Shown piece by piece: positions 26,369-35,531 of a stretch of 64,000 bases of DNA; position 1 is the first letter of the stretch, and every line of letters starts with the position of its first letter. The position numbers and the translations under genes were made by a program. The stretch is from Deferribacter thermophilus. GTDB lineage: Bacteria; Chrysiogenota; Deferribacteres; Deferribacterales; Deferribacteraceae. Where the stretch lies: positions 1 through 64,000 of the forward strand of contig NZ_JAPNXM010000006.1 in NCBI RefSeq assembly GCF_049472675.1. Reading direction: 5' to 3'. The notes under the pieces are model-generated. The model saw only the letters and a program-made list of their open reading frames with translations, did no database searches and had not been told where the DNA came from.

Positions 26369-27742
26369 ATGAAAGAAATATTAATTAAAGAGTTGAAAAG
26401 GAAACTTGGGGAAGAAAATGTTTTGATAAATGAAGCAGATAGGGCGCTTTTTAGTTACGATGCAGCCTTTGGTGAGAAGGTTTTGCCAGATGTTGTTGTG
26501 TTTCCAAAAGCAAAAGATGAGCTTGGCTATGTTATAAGGTTAATGAATGAAAATAGTATTCCTGTTGTTACAAGAGGAGCAGGGACAAATCTTAGTGGAG
26601 GTACTGTTCCCGTTGCAGGTGGATGTGTAATTGTTATGACGAAAATGAATAAAATATTAGAGATAAATGAAAACGATTTATATGCTGTTGTTGAAGCAGG
26701 AGTTGTTACAAAGCAGCTTGCTAATGAAGTGGAAAAGAGAGGACTTTTTTATCCACCAGATCCTGGTAGTATGAATATTTCTACAATTGGTGGAAATATA
26801 GCTGAAAATGCTGGTGGATTGAGAGGGCTAAAATATGGTGTTACAAAAGATTATGTTATGGGGGTAAGGCTGTTTGATATAGAGGGAAATGATATTAAAG
26901 GTGGAGGGAAAACTGTTAAACTTGTTACTGGCTTTAATATCCCAGGATTAATGATTGGCTCAGAGGGGCTGTTGGGTATTATCTATGAAGCTGTTTTAAA
27001 ATTGGTTCCAAAACCTAAAGCTGCTAAATCACTACTTGTAGAGTATGACTCGATTTTAGATGCTTGTAATACGGTATCAGAAATTATTGCTTCTAAAATA
27101 CTCCCTTCTACTCTTGAACTGCTCGATAATTTTACTATTAGAGCTGTCGAAGATTCTGAAAAGATTGGTTTACCAATAAATGCTGATGCTTTATTGCTAA
27201 TAGAAGTAGATGGGCATCCAGCTGTTGTTGAAGATGACTATCTGTTAGTTAAAAAAATCTGTGAAAAAAATAATGGTAAAGTTAAGGTTGCTGCTAATAG
27301 TGTAGAAAGGGACAAATTATGGACTGCAAGAAGAAAGGCATTAAGCTGCCTTGCAAGGCTGAAACCCACTTTGATTTTAGAAGATGCAACTGTTCCAAGA
27401 AGCAAAATACCAGAAATGATGAAGACTATACAGGATATTTCAAAGAAATATGATATAACTATTGGTACTTTTGGTCATGCGGGTGATGGAAATTTACACC
27501 CAACAATTTTAACAGATAAAAGGGATAAAGAAGAGTTTCAAAGGGTTGAAAAAGCAATTGATGAAATTTTTGAAAAAGCGATTTTGCTTGAGGGGACTTT
27601 GAGTGGTGAGCATGGAGTTGGTTTATTAAAAGCTAAATACATGGAGATGGAAGTAGGGAAGGGGACTTTAAATTTTATGCAAAAACTAAAAAATGGTGTA
27701 GATCCAAATAATATGCTTAATCCACATAAAATGGGGTTATGA
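26369..27742 (+). CDS. FAD-linked oxidase GlcD type, probable D-lactate dehydrogenase
   Basis: A 457-aa flavoprotein of the GlcD/Dld family: FAD-binding type 4 domain with VVTRGAGTNLSGGTVP (about 62-78), the PPDPGSMNISTIGGNIAENAGG loop, and a C-terminal oxidase domain with IGTFGHAGDGNLHP and LSGEHGVGLLK. The enzyme could oxidise D-lactate or glycolate. Operon context with a lactate-type TRAP transporter, LutBA-C and an LldR-like regulator favours D-lactate. It overlaps by 4 nt the Fe-S subunit gene that would receive its electrons. Confidence 0.88.
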   Translation: MKEILIKELKRKLGEENVLINEADRALFSYDAAFGEKVLPDVVVFPKAKDELGYVIRLMNENSIPVVTRGAGTNLSGGTVPVAGGCVIVMTKMNKILEINENDLYAVVEAGVVTKQLANEVEKRGLFYPPDPGSMNISTIGGNIAENAGGLRGLKYGVTKDYVMGVRLFDIEGNDIKGGGKTVKLVTGFNIPGLMIGSEGLLGIIYEAVLKLVPKPKAAKSLLVEYDSILDACNTVSEIIASKILPSTLELLDNFTIRAVEDSEKIGLPINADALLLIEVDGHPAVVEDDYLLVKKICEKNNGKVKVAANSVERDKLWTARRKALSCLARLKPTLILEDATVPRSKIPEMMKTIQDISKKYDITIGTFGHAGDGNLHPTILTDKRDKEEFQRVEKAIDEIFEKAILLEGTLSGEHGVGLLKAKYMEMEVGKGTLNFMQKLKNGVDPNNMLNPHKMGL

Positions 27743-28977
27743 TGAAAAAGATAATTGATGAGTTAAAACAGATAGAATATTTAATTATTAAATGTATGAA
27801 ATGTGGAACATGCCAAGCACATTGTCCACTTTATCAGAAAGATTTTTTTGAAGGATCTGTAGCAAGAGGGAAAATAACACTGCTTGAATCAATTTATGAA
27901 GGGAAAATTGAGGATGTGGATAATATTTTGAAATATCTTGATTACTGTATTTTATGTGGTAGGTGTGAAACTAATTGTCCAAGTGGTGTTAAAACAACTG
28001 AGATTTTTTTGAAAGGGAAATCAACACTAAGAAAAGTTTCAGACTTACCTGTTTATCAAAAACTTCTACTAAAAGTTTTACTTGGCAAGCCAGAACTAAT
28101 GAGTAGCTTAGCACCACTTTTTCATGTTGGTTTTAAACTAGGAACTAAAAAAGTAAAAGATGATATATATAAACCTATTTTAGAAGGGTTTGGAAATAGA
28201 TATGTGAAAGGGATAAAAAAGATATTTTTTACAAAAGAGTATGGAGGGGTAAATAAAGCAAATAATGAAAAGATGAAAGTCATTTTTTATCCTGGTTGTG
28301 CTATAAACATGATTTATTTTGATTGGGGGGAAAAAATTGTCAAAGTTTTAAATAAGCTTGGTGTAACTGTGATTGTTCCTGAAACTAATTACTGTTGTGG
28401 AATACCTGCTGCCACAATGGGTAAGCAGGATATGATGAAGGAGTTATTAATTAAAAATTATGATTATTTTAAAAGTATAGATGATGTGAACTATGTAATA
28501 ACGGCTTGTCCTACCTGCAATCACTCTTTAGCTGATATGGGGATAAACTTAGGATTAAACTTACCAAATGTTGAACTTGTTGATATTTTAATATTTTTGT
28601 CAAAAGTATTAAAAGTAAAGGTTGAAAATATAATTAGCGATAAAGTTACTATTCATATCCCTTGTCATTATAAAAAAGAGCATGTAAATGATATGTTATC
28701 TTTTACATCAAAACTATCTTCAAATTTTACCCCTCTTGAAAATCAGAATTGCTGTGGTTTTGGTGGAACATTTAATTTGAAGCATTATGATAAATCAATG
28801 GTATTTTCAAAAGATAAAGGGGAAGAGGTAAAAAAGAAAGATATCAAGATAATGTTTACACCTTGCCCAGGTTGTGCTATGAATTTGACTGATGGTGTGA
28901 TGCATGTGGGTGCTGAATGCTCTGTGATGCACCCAATAGAAAAGGTATATGAGGTTATAGAAAAGTATGTTTCGTAA
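27739..28977 (+). CDS. GlcF/LldE-like iron-sulfur electron-transfer subunit
   Basis: A 412-aa protein with two N-terminal 4Fe-4S motifs (CMKCGTCQAHCP near 20 and CILCGRCETNCP near 75) and two CCG cysteine-rich domains (FYPGCAINMIYFD..CCGIPAAT..CPTC; HIPCHYKKEH..NCCGFGG..CPGCAMN). This is the glycolate/D-lactate oxidase iron-sulfur subunit that passes electrons to the quinone pool. It overlaps the regulator gene by 11 nt. Confidence 0.9.
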   Translation: MMKKIIDELKQIEYLIIKCMKCGTCQAHCPLYQKDFFEGSVARGKITLLESIYEGKIEDVDNILKYLDYCILCGRCETNCPSGVKTTEIFLKGKSTLRKVSDLPVYQKLLLKVLLGKPELMSSLAPLFHVGFKLGTKKVKDDIYKPILEGFGNRYVKGIKKIFFTKEYGGVNKANNEKMKVIFYPGCAINMIYFDWGEKIVKVLNKLGVTVIVPETNYCCGIPAATMGKQDMMKELLIKNYDYFKSIDDVNYVITACPTCNHSLADMGINLGLNLPNVELVDILIFLSKVLKVKVENIISDKVTIHIPCHYKKEHVNDMLSFTSKLSSNFTPLENQNCCGFGGTFNLKHYDKSMVFSKDKGEEVKKKDIKIMFTPCPGCAMNLTDGVMHVGAECSVMHPIEKVYEVIEKYVS

Positions 28978-29689
28978 GATAAAACCAAAACGAATTAGTG
29001 ATGAGGTTTTTGAGCAAATTAGGGAGTTAATAATACAGGGTAAATTAAAGCCTGGGGATAAATTGCCTCCAGAAAGAGAGCTTGCTACTCAGATGGGGGT
29101 GAGTAGGCCTACATTGAGAGAGGCGATAAATAAATTAGAAGCAAAAGGGTTGCTTGAGCAAAGGCAAGGTGGTGGTACATTTGTTAAATCGTTGGGTGAT
29201 GATATTGTTGATAATGCTTTTGAAGAATACGCTGCAAATAAAAAGGATGCTATTTTAGATATAATGGAAGTGAGAAAAATTTTGGAAACATGGGCAGCCT
29301 ATACTGCTGCAGAACGAATTACAGAAAAAGAGATTAATCAGCTTGAGCAGTATTTAGCTGAGATGGAAGATGCATTGAAAGGTGGGCAGATAGGTTATGA
29401 TTCAGATGCTGATTTTCATTCTACAATTAGTTATGCAACAAAAAACATCTTTTTAATCCATATAATGAACACAATATATCAATGGATAGAAAAGATTTCT
29501 TATGAGGTGAGAAAAAGGTTATATAACGATTATTATAAACACGATCTGTTATACAAACAGCACAAAGCTATTTTTACTGCAATAAAAAATAGAGACCCAT
29601 TAGAGGCATATAATGCTATGCTTAATCATATGAATTATGTTATGGATTCTTTAAAAGCTATAGTTTATGAGGATATTAAAATAGAATGA
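28967..29689 (+). CDS. lldR: GntR-family regulator, FadR/LldR subfamily
   Basis: A 240-aa regulator: N-terminal winged helix (KRISDEVFEQIRELIIQGKLKPGDKLPPERELATQMGVSRPTLRE in parts, about 8-52) and a helical FCD ligand-binding domain (about 90-230) with the acidic/His residues that bind metal and carboxylate. It is the last large gene of the rightward lactate operon and the obvious binder of the two TGGT-N3-ACCA operators at 23246 and 23351. Likely a repressor relieved by lactate, with autoregulation (inference). Confidence 0.88.
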   Translation: MFRKIKPKRISDEVFEQIRELIIQGKLKPGDKLPPERELATQMGVSRPTLREAINKLEAKGLLEQRQGGGTFVKSLGDDIVDNAFEEYAANKKDAILDIMEVRKILETWAAYTAAERITEKEINQLEQYLAEMEDALKGGQIGYDSDADFHSTISYATKNIFLIHIMNTIYQWIEKISYEVRKRLYNDYYKHDLLYKQHKAIFTAIKNRDPLEAYNAMLNHMNYVMDSLKAIVYEDIKIE

Positions 29690-29844
29690 GTTTTATTGAA
29701 TTTTTAAAAAAATCTATAAAATATCTCATTTTGGTTTTGGCTTTTATTTTTCCTATCCCAAGATTGGTAAGATTAGTTATTGTTTTCTATCTATTTTTGA
29801 GTAAAGTATTTAACAGTTTTATTGATTATATTTATAAAAGATAA
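29686..29844 (+). CDS. Small membrane protein (52 aa) coupled to lldR
   Basis: An unbroken 52-codon frame starts with ATGA overlapping the lldR stop. It reads MSFIEFLKKSIKYL, a hydrophobic stretch (LILVLAFIFPIP), then RLVRLVIVFYLFLSKVF, ending SFIDYIYKR. One or two short TM segments with a positively charged start are predicted. No family is recognised. The start overlap is the main sign that it is real; the next gene's ribosome binding site follows 10 nt after its stop. Confidence 0.5.
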   Translation: MSFIEFLKKSIKYLILVLAFIFPIPRLVRLVIVFYLFLSKVFNSFIDYIYKR

Positions 29845-29861
29845 GCATTTGGAGTGTTTAA

Positions 29862-30125
29862 ATGTTAAAAAAATATGTTTTTACTGTTTTATTTGTTGTA
29901 ATTTTCTTTGGTTGCACACAAAATCAAAAAAAGAAGATTAAAGATTTTCAAGCTGAAACTATTGGTATCAAAAGGGTGATAACATTGTATGCAGATAATG
30001 GACAGATTATTAAAAGATGGGAAGGTAGATTTAATATAGAGAGAAAGGGTAGCAGTTTGTATTTTATTGATGATGATGGAAAATCTGTAATTATAAACGG
30101 CACTTATATTGTTGAAGAAATGTAG
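29862..30125 (+). CDS. Small lipoprotein of unknown function (87 aa)
   Basis: Signal peptide of about 17 residues ending in a lipobox (VVIFFGC), so the mature protein would be lipid-anchored at Cys18. The mature part is short and beta-rich (RVITLYADNGQIIKRWEGRFNIERKG), with no known domain recognised. GGAG lies upstream of the ATG. It follows the lldR operon closely but may be independent. A palindromic repeat element lies right after it. Confidence 0.7.
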   Translation: MLKKYVFTVLFVVIFFGCTQNQKKKIKDFQAETIGIKRVITLYADNGQIIKRWEGRFNIERKGSSLYFIDDDGKSVIINGTYIVEEM

Positions 30126-30156
30126 TAAATATGTATCTTTAAATGATGATGATGCC

Positions 30157-30301
30157 GTTGCGCAATGGAACATTTTTTTATATCACTTTAGGTTTGAGAT
30201 TGCTTCGGCAACTTTTGTTGCCTCGCAATGACCCAAAAGCACTGTCATTGCGAGCGTTAGCGAAGCAATCTAAGGTGTTTGATCAATTATTATTGTGCAA
30301 C
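30157..30301. repeat. MITE/REP-like nested palindromic element, copy 1
   Basis: Outer ends GTTGCGCAAT (30157-30166) and ATTGTGCAAC (30292-30301) form a 9/10 inverted repeat. Inside, AGATTGCTTCG (30197-30207) and CGAAGCAATCT (30261-30271) form an 11-bp perfect inverted repeat, with CTCGCAATGAC / GTCATTGCGAG nested between. The core resembles the GTCATTGCGAG..CGAAGCAATC repeats seen in many bacteria. A related copy lies at 57151. It holds no credible gene. Confidence 0.75.
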
Positions 30302-30361
30302 ACTCTCGATAATAATTATATATAACCAAAAAAGTGATTTATAAAAGATATACACAATTTA

Positions 30362-30434
30362 GGGCGGTTAGCTCAACAGGATAGAGCGCAGGTCTCCGGA
30401 ACCTGGTGTGGGAGTTCGAGTCTCCCACCGCCCG
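30362..30434 (+). tRNA. tRNA-Arg (anticodon CCG)
   Basis: A complete cloverleaf can be drawn: acceptor GGGCGGT / ACCGCCC, D-arm GCTC/GAGC, anticodon arm CAGGT-CTCCGGA-ACCTG with CCG in the loop, a 4-nt variable loop, and T-arm GGGAG-TTCGAGT-CTCCC. Discriminator G; the CCA end is not encoded. It reads arginine CGG codons. A small protein gene starts 16 nt downstream with no terminator between. Confidence 0.95.
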
Positions 30435-30450
30435 TTAGGTGGAGTAGTTT

Positions 30451-30669
30451 ATGATTTATATAGCGATGTTTATTATATTTGTTGCCTGTTTTTTACTCTT
30501 TTGTTTCATTAATGGTTGTAATATAGGTATTAGGAAAGTTTACTGTGTGAAGTGTGAGGGGAATACTTATCATAAAGAACTTTTTTGTGAATATGAAAAG
30601 GGTACTGATAGAAGAAAATTGACGGTAGAATGCACAAAATGTAAAACAAAACATGAAATTTATTTGTAA
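30451..30669 (+). CDS. Small membrane-anchored zinc-ribbon protein (72 aa)
   Basis: An N-terminal TM (about 2-22) is followed by two Cys pairs, CVKCEGN (about 33-36) and CTKC (about 62-65), giving a short zinc-ribbon-like knuckle ending KHEIYL. AGGTGGAG lies upstream of the ATG. No family recognised. It is 16 nt after the tRNA-Arg gene and may share its transcript. Confidence 0.6.
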   Translation: MIYIAMFIIFVACFLLFCFINGCNIGIRKVYCVKCEGNTYHKELFCEYEKGTDRRKLTVECTKCKTKHEIYL

Positions 30670-30759
30670 ATTTTGATTTTACTGTTTCTGTAATTAAGTT
30701 ATGGAAAATTTTTAACTTTTCATGTATAAGTCTATGTTATTTTCATGTAAGAGGGAAAG

Positions 30760-33700
30760 GTGAAATTTAGAAAGCTTATATTGCAAGGTTTTAAATCGTT
30801 TGTAGATAAAACTGTTGTTGAGTTTCCTGATGGTATTACCTGTATAGTTGGGCCAAACGGCAGTGGAAAAAGTAATATCCTTGATGCTATCAGATGGGTT
30901 TTTGGTGAGCAGAGCCCTAAAGAGCTTCGTGGCGATAGTATGGATGATGTAATTTTTGCTGGTAGTGAAAGTAGAAAACCATCAGGATATTGCGAAGTGA
31001 CTCTTGTTGTCTCAGATGTGCCAGAGCATATAGCTGAAAAATGGGGTACACTTTCGGAAATTGCTATTACTAGAAAATATTACAGGACTGGTGAGAGAGA
31101 ATATTTAATAAACGGAAAAAAATGCAGGTTAAAGGATATAAAAGAACTTTTTTATGATACGGGTATTGGTGCAAGAAGTATTTCAATCATAGAGCAGGGG
31201 AAAGTGGAAAAAATTATTCAGGCAACACCTGAAGAGATGAGGTTATTTTTTGATGAAGTAGCTGGTATTACAAAATTTAAAGAGAGGAAAAAAGAAGCTT
31301 TAAGTAAGCTTTCTTCAACAAAAGATAATTTGCAGAGATTAGCTGATATAATTAGTGAAGTTGAAAAAAACCGTAATATTTTAGAAAGTCAAGTTAATAA
31401 GCTTAATAAATATAAAGAGTTAAGAGCCAAAATTGAGTTATTGGATAAAGAATATTATGCAAATAGCTATTATAAATTAAAAATTGAACAGAATGATTTA
31501 GTAGATAAATTGAACAAGTTAAAAATTCAACATAGTACATTGCAAAATAAAATAAGTTTGATGGAGAAAGATTACGCAAAACTTAAGAGTGAAGTTTCTG
31601 AAAAACGGAGTGAGCTTAGAGACTTATCTGAACAATTCATTGAATGTAGTAATAATATTTTTAGGTTAGAAAATGAAATAAAACTATTGCAAAATAACAT
31701 TGATTCTGCAGATAAGAGGAAAGGTTCATTAAAGTCAGAAATATCTGAACTTGAAGATAGAATTAAGGATTTGAATAATAGAAGAGACACTTTAATTGCA
31801 GACATTAAAGAGATTGAGAAAAGTAAAAAAGAAGTTGAATTTCATATTAGTGAAAAGGAAGAGCTTTTAAAAGATTTTGAAATTAAGATTGATAATCTGA
31901 AGGATGAAATATCTATTTTGGATGAAGAGTATATTAATAATGCTGAAATATTATCAAATAAAAGAAATCAATTAATTAAATATGAAACAGAAATTGAAAA
32001 TTATGAAAAGTCCATTAAGTCAAAAGAAAATGAGAGAAGTAGTTTTGAAATTGAGATGGAAGAGAAAAAACAGTTAGTAACCAGATTAATTAAAGAGATA
32101 GAGAAAATAAATGATGATATTGCGATTATAAAAAATGAGTATGATAGCTTAAATAATACTATCGAAAATTTAGTTAATAAGATAAAGGAAAATGAAAAGC
32201 TTTTAAGTGATAAGAATATACTTAAAAATAGCTATGAAAAAGAGATCGGTCTTATTTTAAAACAGATAGATAACTACACTTTTGGAAATGGAACTACCAC
32301 TAAATCTTTAAAAGATCTTCAAAAAGGTTTTCTCATAGATTTTATTAAGGGGATAGATGAGGAGTTATTAACAGAGTTTTCCGATGTGATTGTTTTTGAT
32401 GACAAAGACAAAGAAAAGGTGTTTCAAATAATTTCCGATACAGATGTAAGTTTAAAATTTACTTTTTTGTCAGATATAGAAGATATTGAAAAATGGTTGA
32501 TATCATCTCAATATGAGAAAATATCTGATAAATTACTAAGTATCAATAAGATATATAGAAAATATTCTGATAAAGATCATAGAATAATTTTAAAAGAACT
32601 AAGAAGTAAATTAGAATATTTAGAAAAAGAAATAAATAAGGTATCTGATGAAATTAGAAGCTTAGAAGAAACTAACAAACAACTAAAAAGTGATTTAACG
32701 GAATATGAAACTAATAAAAATAAACTATTCAATCATTATAACGAACTAAAAATTTTATATGAAAAAAAGAATAATGAACTGGAGACTGAAAGAAAATTAG
32801 TTGAAAAGATAGAAAAGAATATTGACTTGATTGAAAAAGAAAAAGAATTTTTGAAAGAGACTATAAAAACGAAAGAGAAAAGTATACATGAGCTTAAAAA
32901 TGAGATTGAATCTTTTGCTGAAAGATTGAAAGATATTGACGAGAAAAAAAATGATTTGGAAGAAGAGTTATCATTTTATGAAGAAAGATATGACAGTGAA
33001 AAAGAAGAGCTAACTGAATATCTCATTGAGAATAAAAGAATTGAGGAGTCAATAAATGCCAAAAAAAGAGAGCAGATTTATATCGAAAAGGATTTAAACT
33101 CTTTGATTAATCAATTAAAAAATAAACAGGATCGACTTACAAAACTTCTTACAGTTGATATTACAAACTGGAAAGAATCTTTAAAAGAGAAAAATTCTTT
33201 ATTAGATAAATTAACAAAGGAAAAAATGAATCTTATAACTCAGAAAGAGAGAAAAGAAAGTGAAATATCAGATTTAGAAGACCAAATCAGTACTCATGAG
33301 CATTCTATAAAAAAAATTAGGGCTGAATTTGAAGAGTGTGAAAAAGAAATTTATAACATAGAAGTCAAACTTGCAGGATTAAAAGCAAAATTAGATAATA
33401 TTAGGGAAAAGTGTTTTGAAACCTTTCATAGAAATATTGATGAATTTTATAATGAATATTTAAATGAAGATTTTTCTCAGAAGAAAAATAGAGAGATATA
33501 TAATAAATTGTTAGCTGAGATTGAAGATTTAGGGCCATTAAATATGGCTGCAGAGGAAGAGTATAATTCACTTAATGAAAGATATAAATTCTTAACAGAT
33601 CAAAGAGCTGATCTCGAAAAATCTATCGAAAGTATTCAAAAGCTAATAAATGAAATTGATGAAGATACTGTCAATAGATTTAAAGCAACTTTTGAAATTG

Positions 33701-34128
33701 TTTCAAGAAATTTTAATGATGTTTTTAAGCTACTTTTTGGAAACGGAAAATCAGAATTGAGATTAACACAACCAGATAATATTCTTGAGACAGGTGTTGA
33801 AATATTTGTTCAACCAATTGGGAAAAAATTGACAAATATGAATTTACTTTCAGGTGGTGAAAAGGCTATGACAGCTTGCACATTAATTTTTGCAATGTTT
33901 TTATATAAACCGACACCATTTTGTTTTCTTGATGAAGTAGATGCCCCTTTAGATGATGCTAATATAGATAGGTTTTTAACAATAGTAAAAAAATTATCAA
34001 AAGATACCCAGTTTGTAATTATTACCCATAATCAAAAGACTATGACAGGTGCTGATTCACTTTATGGTATCACTATGCAGGAACCTGGTATATCAAAAGT
34101 ATTATCGGTTAAGCTGGAAAATGTTTAG
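30760..34128 (+). CDS. smc: Chromosome partition protein SMC
   Basis: ATPase of the bacterial condensin (1122 aa). Walker A is in GPNGSGKSN (about 32-40), long coiled coils flank a central region, and the C-terminal head has LSGGEKAMTACTLIFAM and the Walker B FCFLDEVDAPLDDANIDRF. It starts with GTG after GAGGGA. The hinge region (about residues 505-600, GNGTTTKSLKDLQKGFLIDF to about SSQYEKIS) is only about 90 residues and lacks the usual second half and glycine-rich dimer contacts. No scpA/scpB neighbour. Its stop overlaps the next gene. Confidence 0.94.
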   Translation: MKFRKLILQGFKSFVDKTVVEFPDGITCIVGPNGSGKSNILDAIRWVFGEQSPKELRGDSMDDVIFAGSESRKPSGYCEVTLVVSDVPEHIAEKWGTLSEIAITRKYYRTGEREYLINGKKCRLKDIKELFYDTGIGARSISIIEQGKVEKIIQATPEEMRLFFDEVAGITKFKERKKEALSKLSSTKDNLQRLADIISEVEKNRNILESQVNKLNKYKELRAKIELLDKEYYANSYYKLKIEQNDLVDKLNKLKIQHSTLQNKISLMEKDYAKLKSEVSEKRSELRDLSEQFIECSNNIFRLENEIKLLQNNIDSADKRKGSLKSEISELEDRIKDLNNRRDTLIADIKEIEKSKKEVEFHISEKEELLKDFEIKIDNLKDEISILDEEYINNAEILSNKRNQLIKYETEIENYEKSIKSKENERSSFEIEMEEKKQLVTRLIKEIEKINDDIAIIKNEYDSLNNTIENLVNKIKENEKLLSDKNILKNSYEKEIGLILKQIDNYTFGNGTTTKSLKDLQKGFLIDFIKGIDEELLTEFSDVIVFDDKDKEKVFQIISDTDVSLKFTFLSDIEDIEKWLISSQYEKISDKLLSINKIYRKYSDKDHRIILKELRSKLEYLEKEINKVSDEIRSLEETNKQLKSDLTEYETNKNKLFNHYNELKILYEKKNNELETERKLVEKIEKNIDLIEKEKEFLKETIKTKEKSIHELKNEIESFAERLKDIDEKKNDLEEELSFYEERYDSEKEELTEYLIENKRIEESINAKKREQIYIEKDLNSLINQLKNKQDRLTKLLTVDITNWKESLKEKNSLLDKLTKEKMNLITQKERKESEISDLEDQISTHEHSIKKIRAEFEECEKEIYNIEVKLAGLKAKLDNIREKCFETFHRNIDEFYNEYLNEDFSQKKNREIYNKLLAEIEDLGPLNMAAEEEYNSLNERYKFLTDQRADLEKSIESIQKLINEIDEDTVNRFKATFEIVSRNFNDVFKLLFGNGKSELRLTQPDNILETGVEIFVQPIGKKLTNMNLLSGGEKAMTACTLIFAMFLYKPTPFCFLDEVDAPLDDANIDRFLTIVKKLSKDTQFVIITHNQKTMTGADSLYGITMQEPGISKVLSVKLENV

Positions 34129-34420
34129 CAATGTTGAGTCAGATTATAAGTTATTATTGATAGATAATATTGGTGAAATGGTTTTTGATAAAAATATAAA
34201 CAGTGATGAAAGATATGATTTGTTAATGATTGCAAATCACATGTATAATGCTGTTAAAAATATCGAAATGTTTGAAAATGGTATTTTTGAGTTTGAATGT
34301 ATGAATTTGATTTTTTCAAAAATTGGTGAATATTATTTAGCGATTTTTTATAATAAATTTTATGTTAAACATAATATTGATCAGATAAAGGATCAAATAA
34401 GAAGAATTGTAGAGGGGTAA
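34121..34420 (+). CDS. Small protein, possibly Roadblock/LC7-like (99 aa)
   Basis: The ATG at 34121 overlaps the end of smc by 8 nt and gives a 99-aa soluble protein. The alternation KLLLIDNIGEMVFDK, helix, FECMNLIFSKIGEYYLAIFYNK, then a C-terminal helix resembles the Roadblock/LC7 (MglB-like) alpha-beta fold, but similarity is only at pattern level. It lies between smc and ftsY with one base before ftsY. Function unknown. Confidence 0.55.
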   Translation: MFSNVESDYKLLLIDNIGEMVFDKNINSDERYDLLMIANHMYNAVKNIEMFENGIFEFECMNLIFSKIGEYYLAIFYNKFYVKHNIDQIKDQIRRIVEG

Positions 34421-34421
34421 A

Positions 34422-35531
34422 ATGGGATTTTTTGATATTTTTAAAAAGAAGGATAAGTTTGATGATAAGACAACTGAAGAAAAAAAAGATGTTGATATTG
34501 TTGATGACAAAAATGAGTCTCAAGAAATTCAAGCTTATGAGATAGAAGAGAAAGAGCAAAGTGGCATAGTTATTAATAAAAATGAACAAATTAAAGAGAA
34601 TGTAGGTTTTTTTAGAAGATTAAGGGAGGGGCTTTCTAAAACATCGAATAAACTTGTTGGTGGAATTGAGACTATCTTTTTAGGTAAAAAGGAAATTGAT
34701 GAGGATTTATTAGAAGAGCTTGAAGAGCTTTTTGTTACCTCAGATATAGGGATAAATACAACTTTAAAGATTATTGAAGCGGTGAGAGATGAGGTTTCTA
34801 GGAAAGTATTAAAAAATCCAGAAGATTTAAAGAATTCTATAAAAAATAAAATTTTTGAAATCTTAAATATTGAAAACTCCTTAAAACAGGTGGATGAAAA
34901 ACCTTATGTAATACTAGTTGTTGGTGTAAATGGTGTAGGCAAAACTACAACCATTGCAAAGATTGCTAAGATGTTTAAAGATAATGGCTTAAAAACTATG
35001 CTTGCTGCTGGAGACACATTTAGAGCCGCTGCTATTGATCAATTACAGGTATGGGCTGATAGAGTTGGAGTACCAATTATAAAACAGAAAGAAGGTAGCG
35101 ACCCTGCTGCAGTTATTTATGATGCTGTTGTTTCTGCTAAAGCTAAGGGTTTTGATGTTTTGATTGCTGATACTGCTGGAAGATTGCATACAAAATATAA
35201 CCTCATGAATGAGTTGAAAAAGATAGTTAGGGTAGTCAAAAAAGAGATGCCAAATGCTCCTCATGAAATCTTGTTAGTTCTTGATGCCACAAGTGGGCAG
35301 AATGCAATAAATCAGGCAAAAATATTTAATGAAGCTGTTGGAGTAACAGGTATTGTTTTAACAAAGCTTGATGGGACTGCAAAAGGTGGAGTAATTGTTT
35401 GTATTGTAGATGAATTAAAAATACCAGTAAAATTTATAGGATTTGGTGAGAAAATGGATGATTTAAAACCATTTGATGCAAAGACCTTCGTAGATGCATT
35501 ATTTGTGAAAAACAGTTCAGATGAGATTTGA
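34422..35531 (+). CDS. ftsY: Signal recognition particle receptor FtsY
   Basis: GTPase receptor for SRP-dependent membrane targeting (369 aa). An acidic Lys/Glu-rich N-terminal A-domain (1-60) precedes the N domain (about 65-150) and the G domain: P-loop GVNGVGKTTTIAKIA (about 165), DTFRAAAIDQL, DTAGR and TKLDGTAKGG. The C-terminal GFGEKMDDLKPFD is diagnostic. The stop overlaps the next start by 11 nt. Confidence 0.96.
   Translation: MGFFDIFKKKDKFDDKTTEEKKDVDIVDDKNESQEIQAYEIEEKEQSGIVINKNEQIKENVGFFRRLREGLSKTSNKLVGGIETIFLGKKEIDEDLLEELEELFVTSDIGINTTLKIIEAVRDEVSRKVLKNPEDLKNSIKNKIFEILNIENSLKQVDEKPYVILVVGVNGVGKTTTIAKIAKMFKDNGLKTMLAAGDTFRAAAIDQLQVWADRVGVPIIKQKEGSDPAAVIYDAVVSAKAKGFDVLIADTAGRLHTKYNLMNELKKIVRVVKKEMPNAPHEILLVLDATSGQNAINQAKIFNEAVGVTGIVLTKLDGTAKGGVIVCIVDELKIPVKFIGFGEKMDDLKPFDAKTFVDALFVKNSSDEI

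Noticed and set aside
30143..30325. Open frame over the palindromic element, copy 1
   Set aside because: It reads through the nested inverted repeats, has no ribosome binding site and no protein-like pattern.
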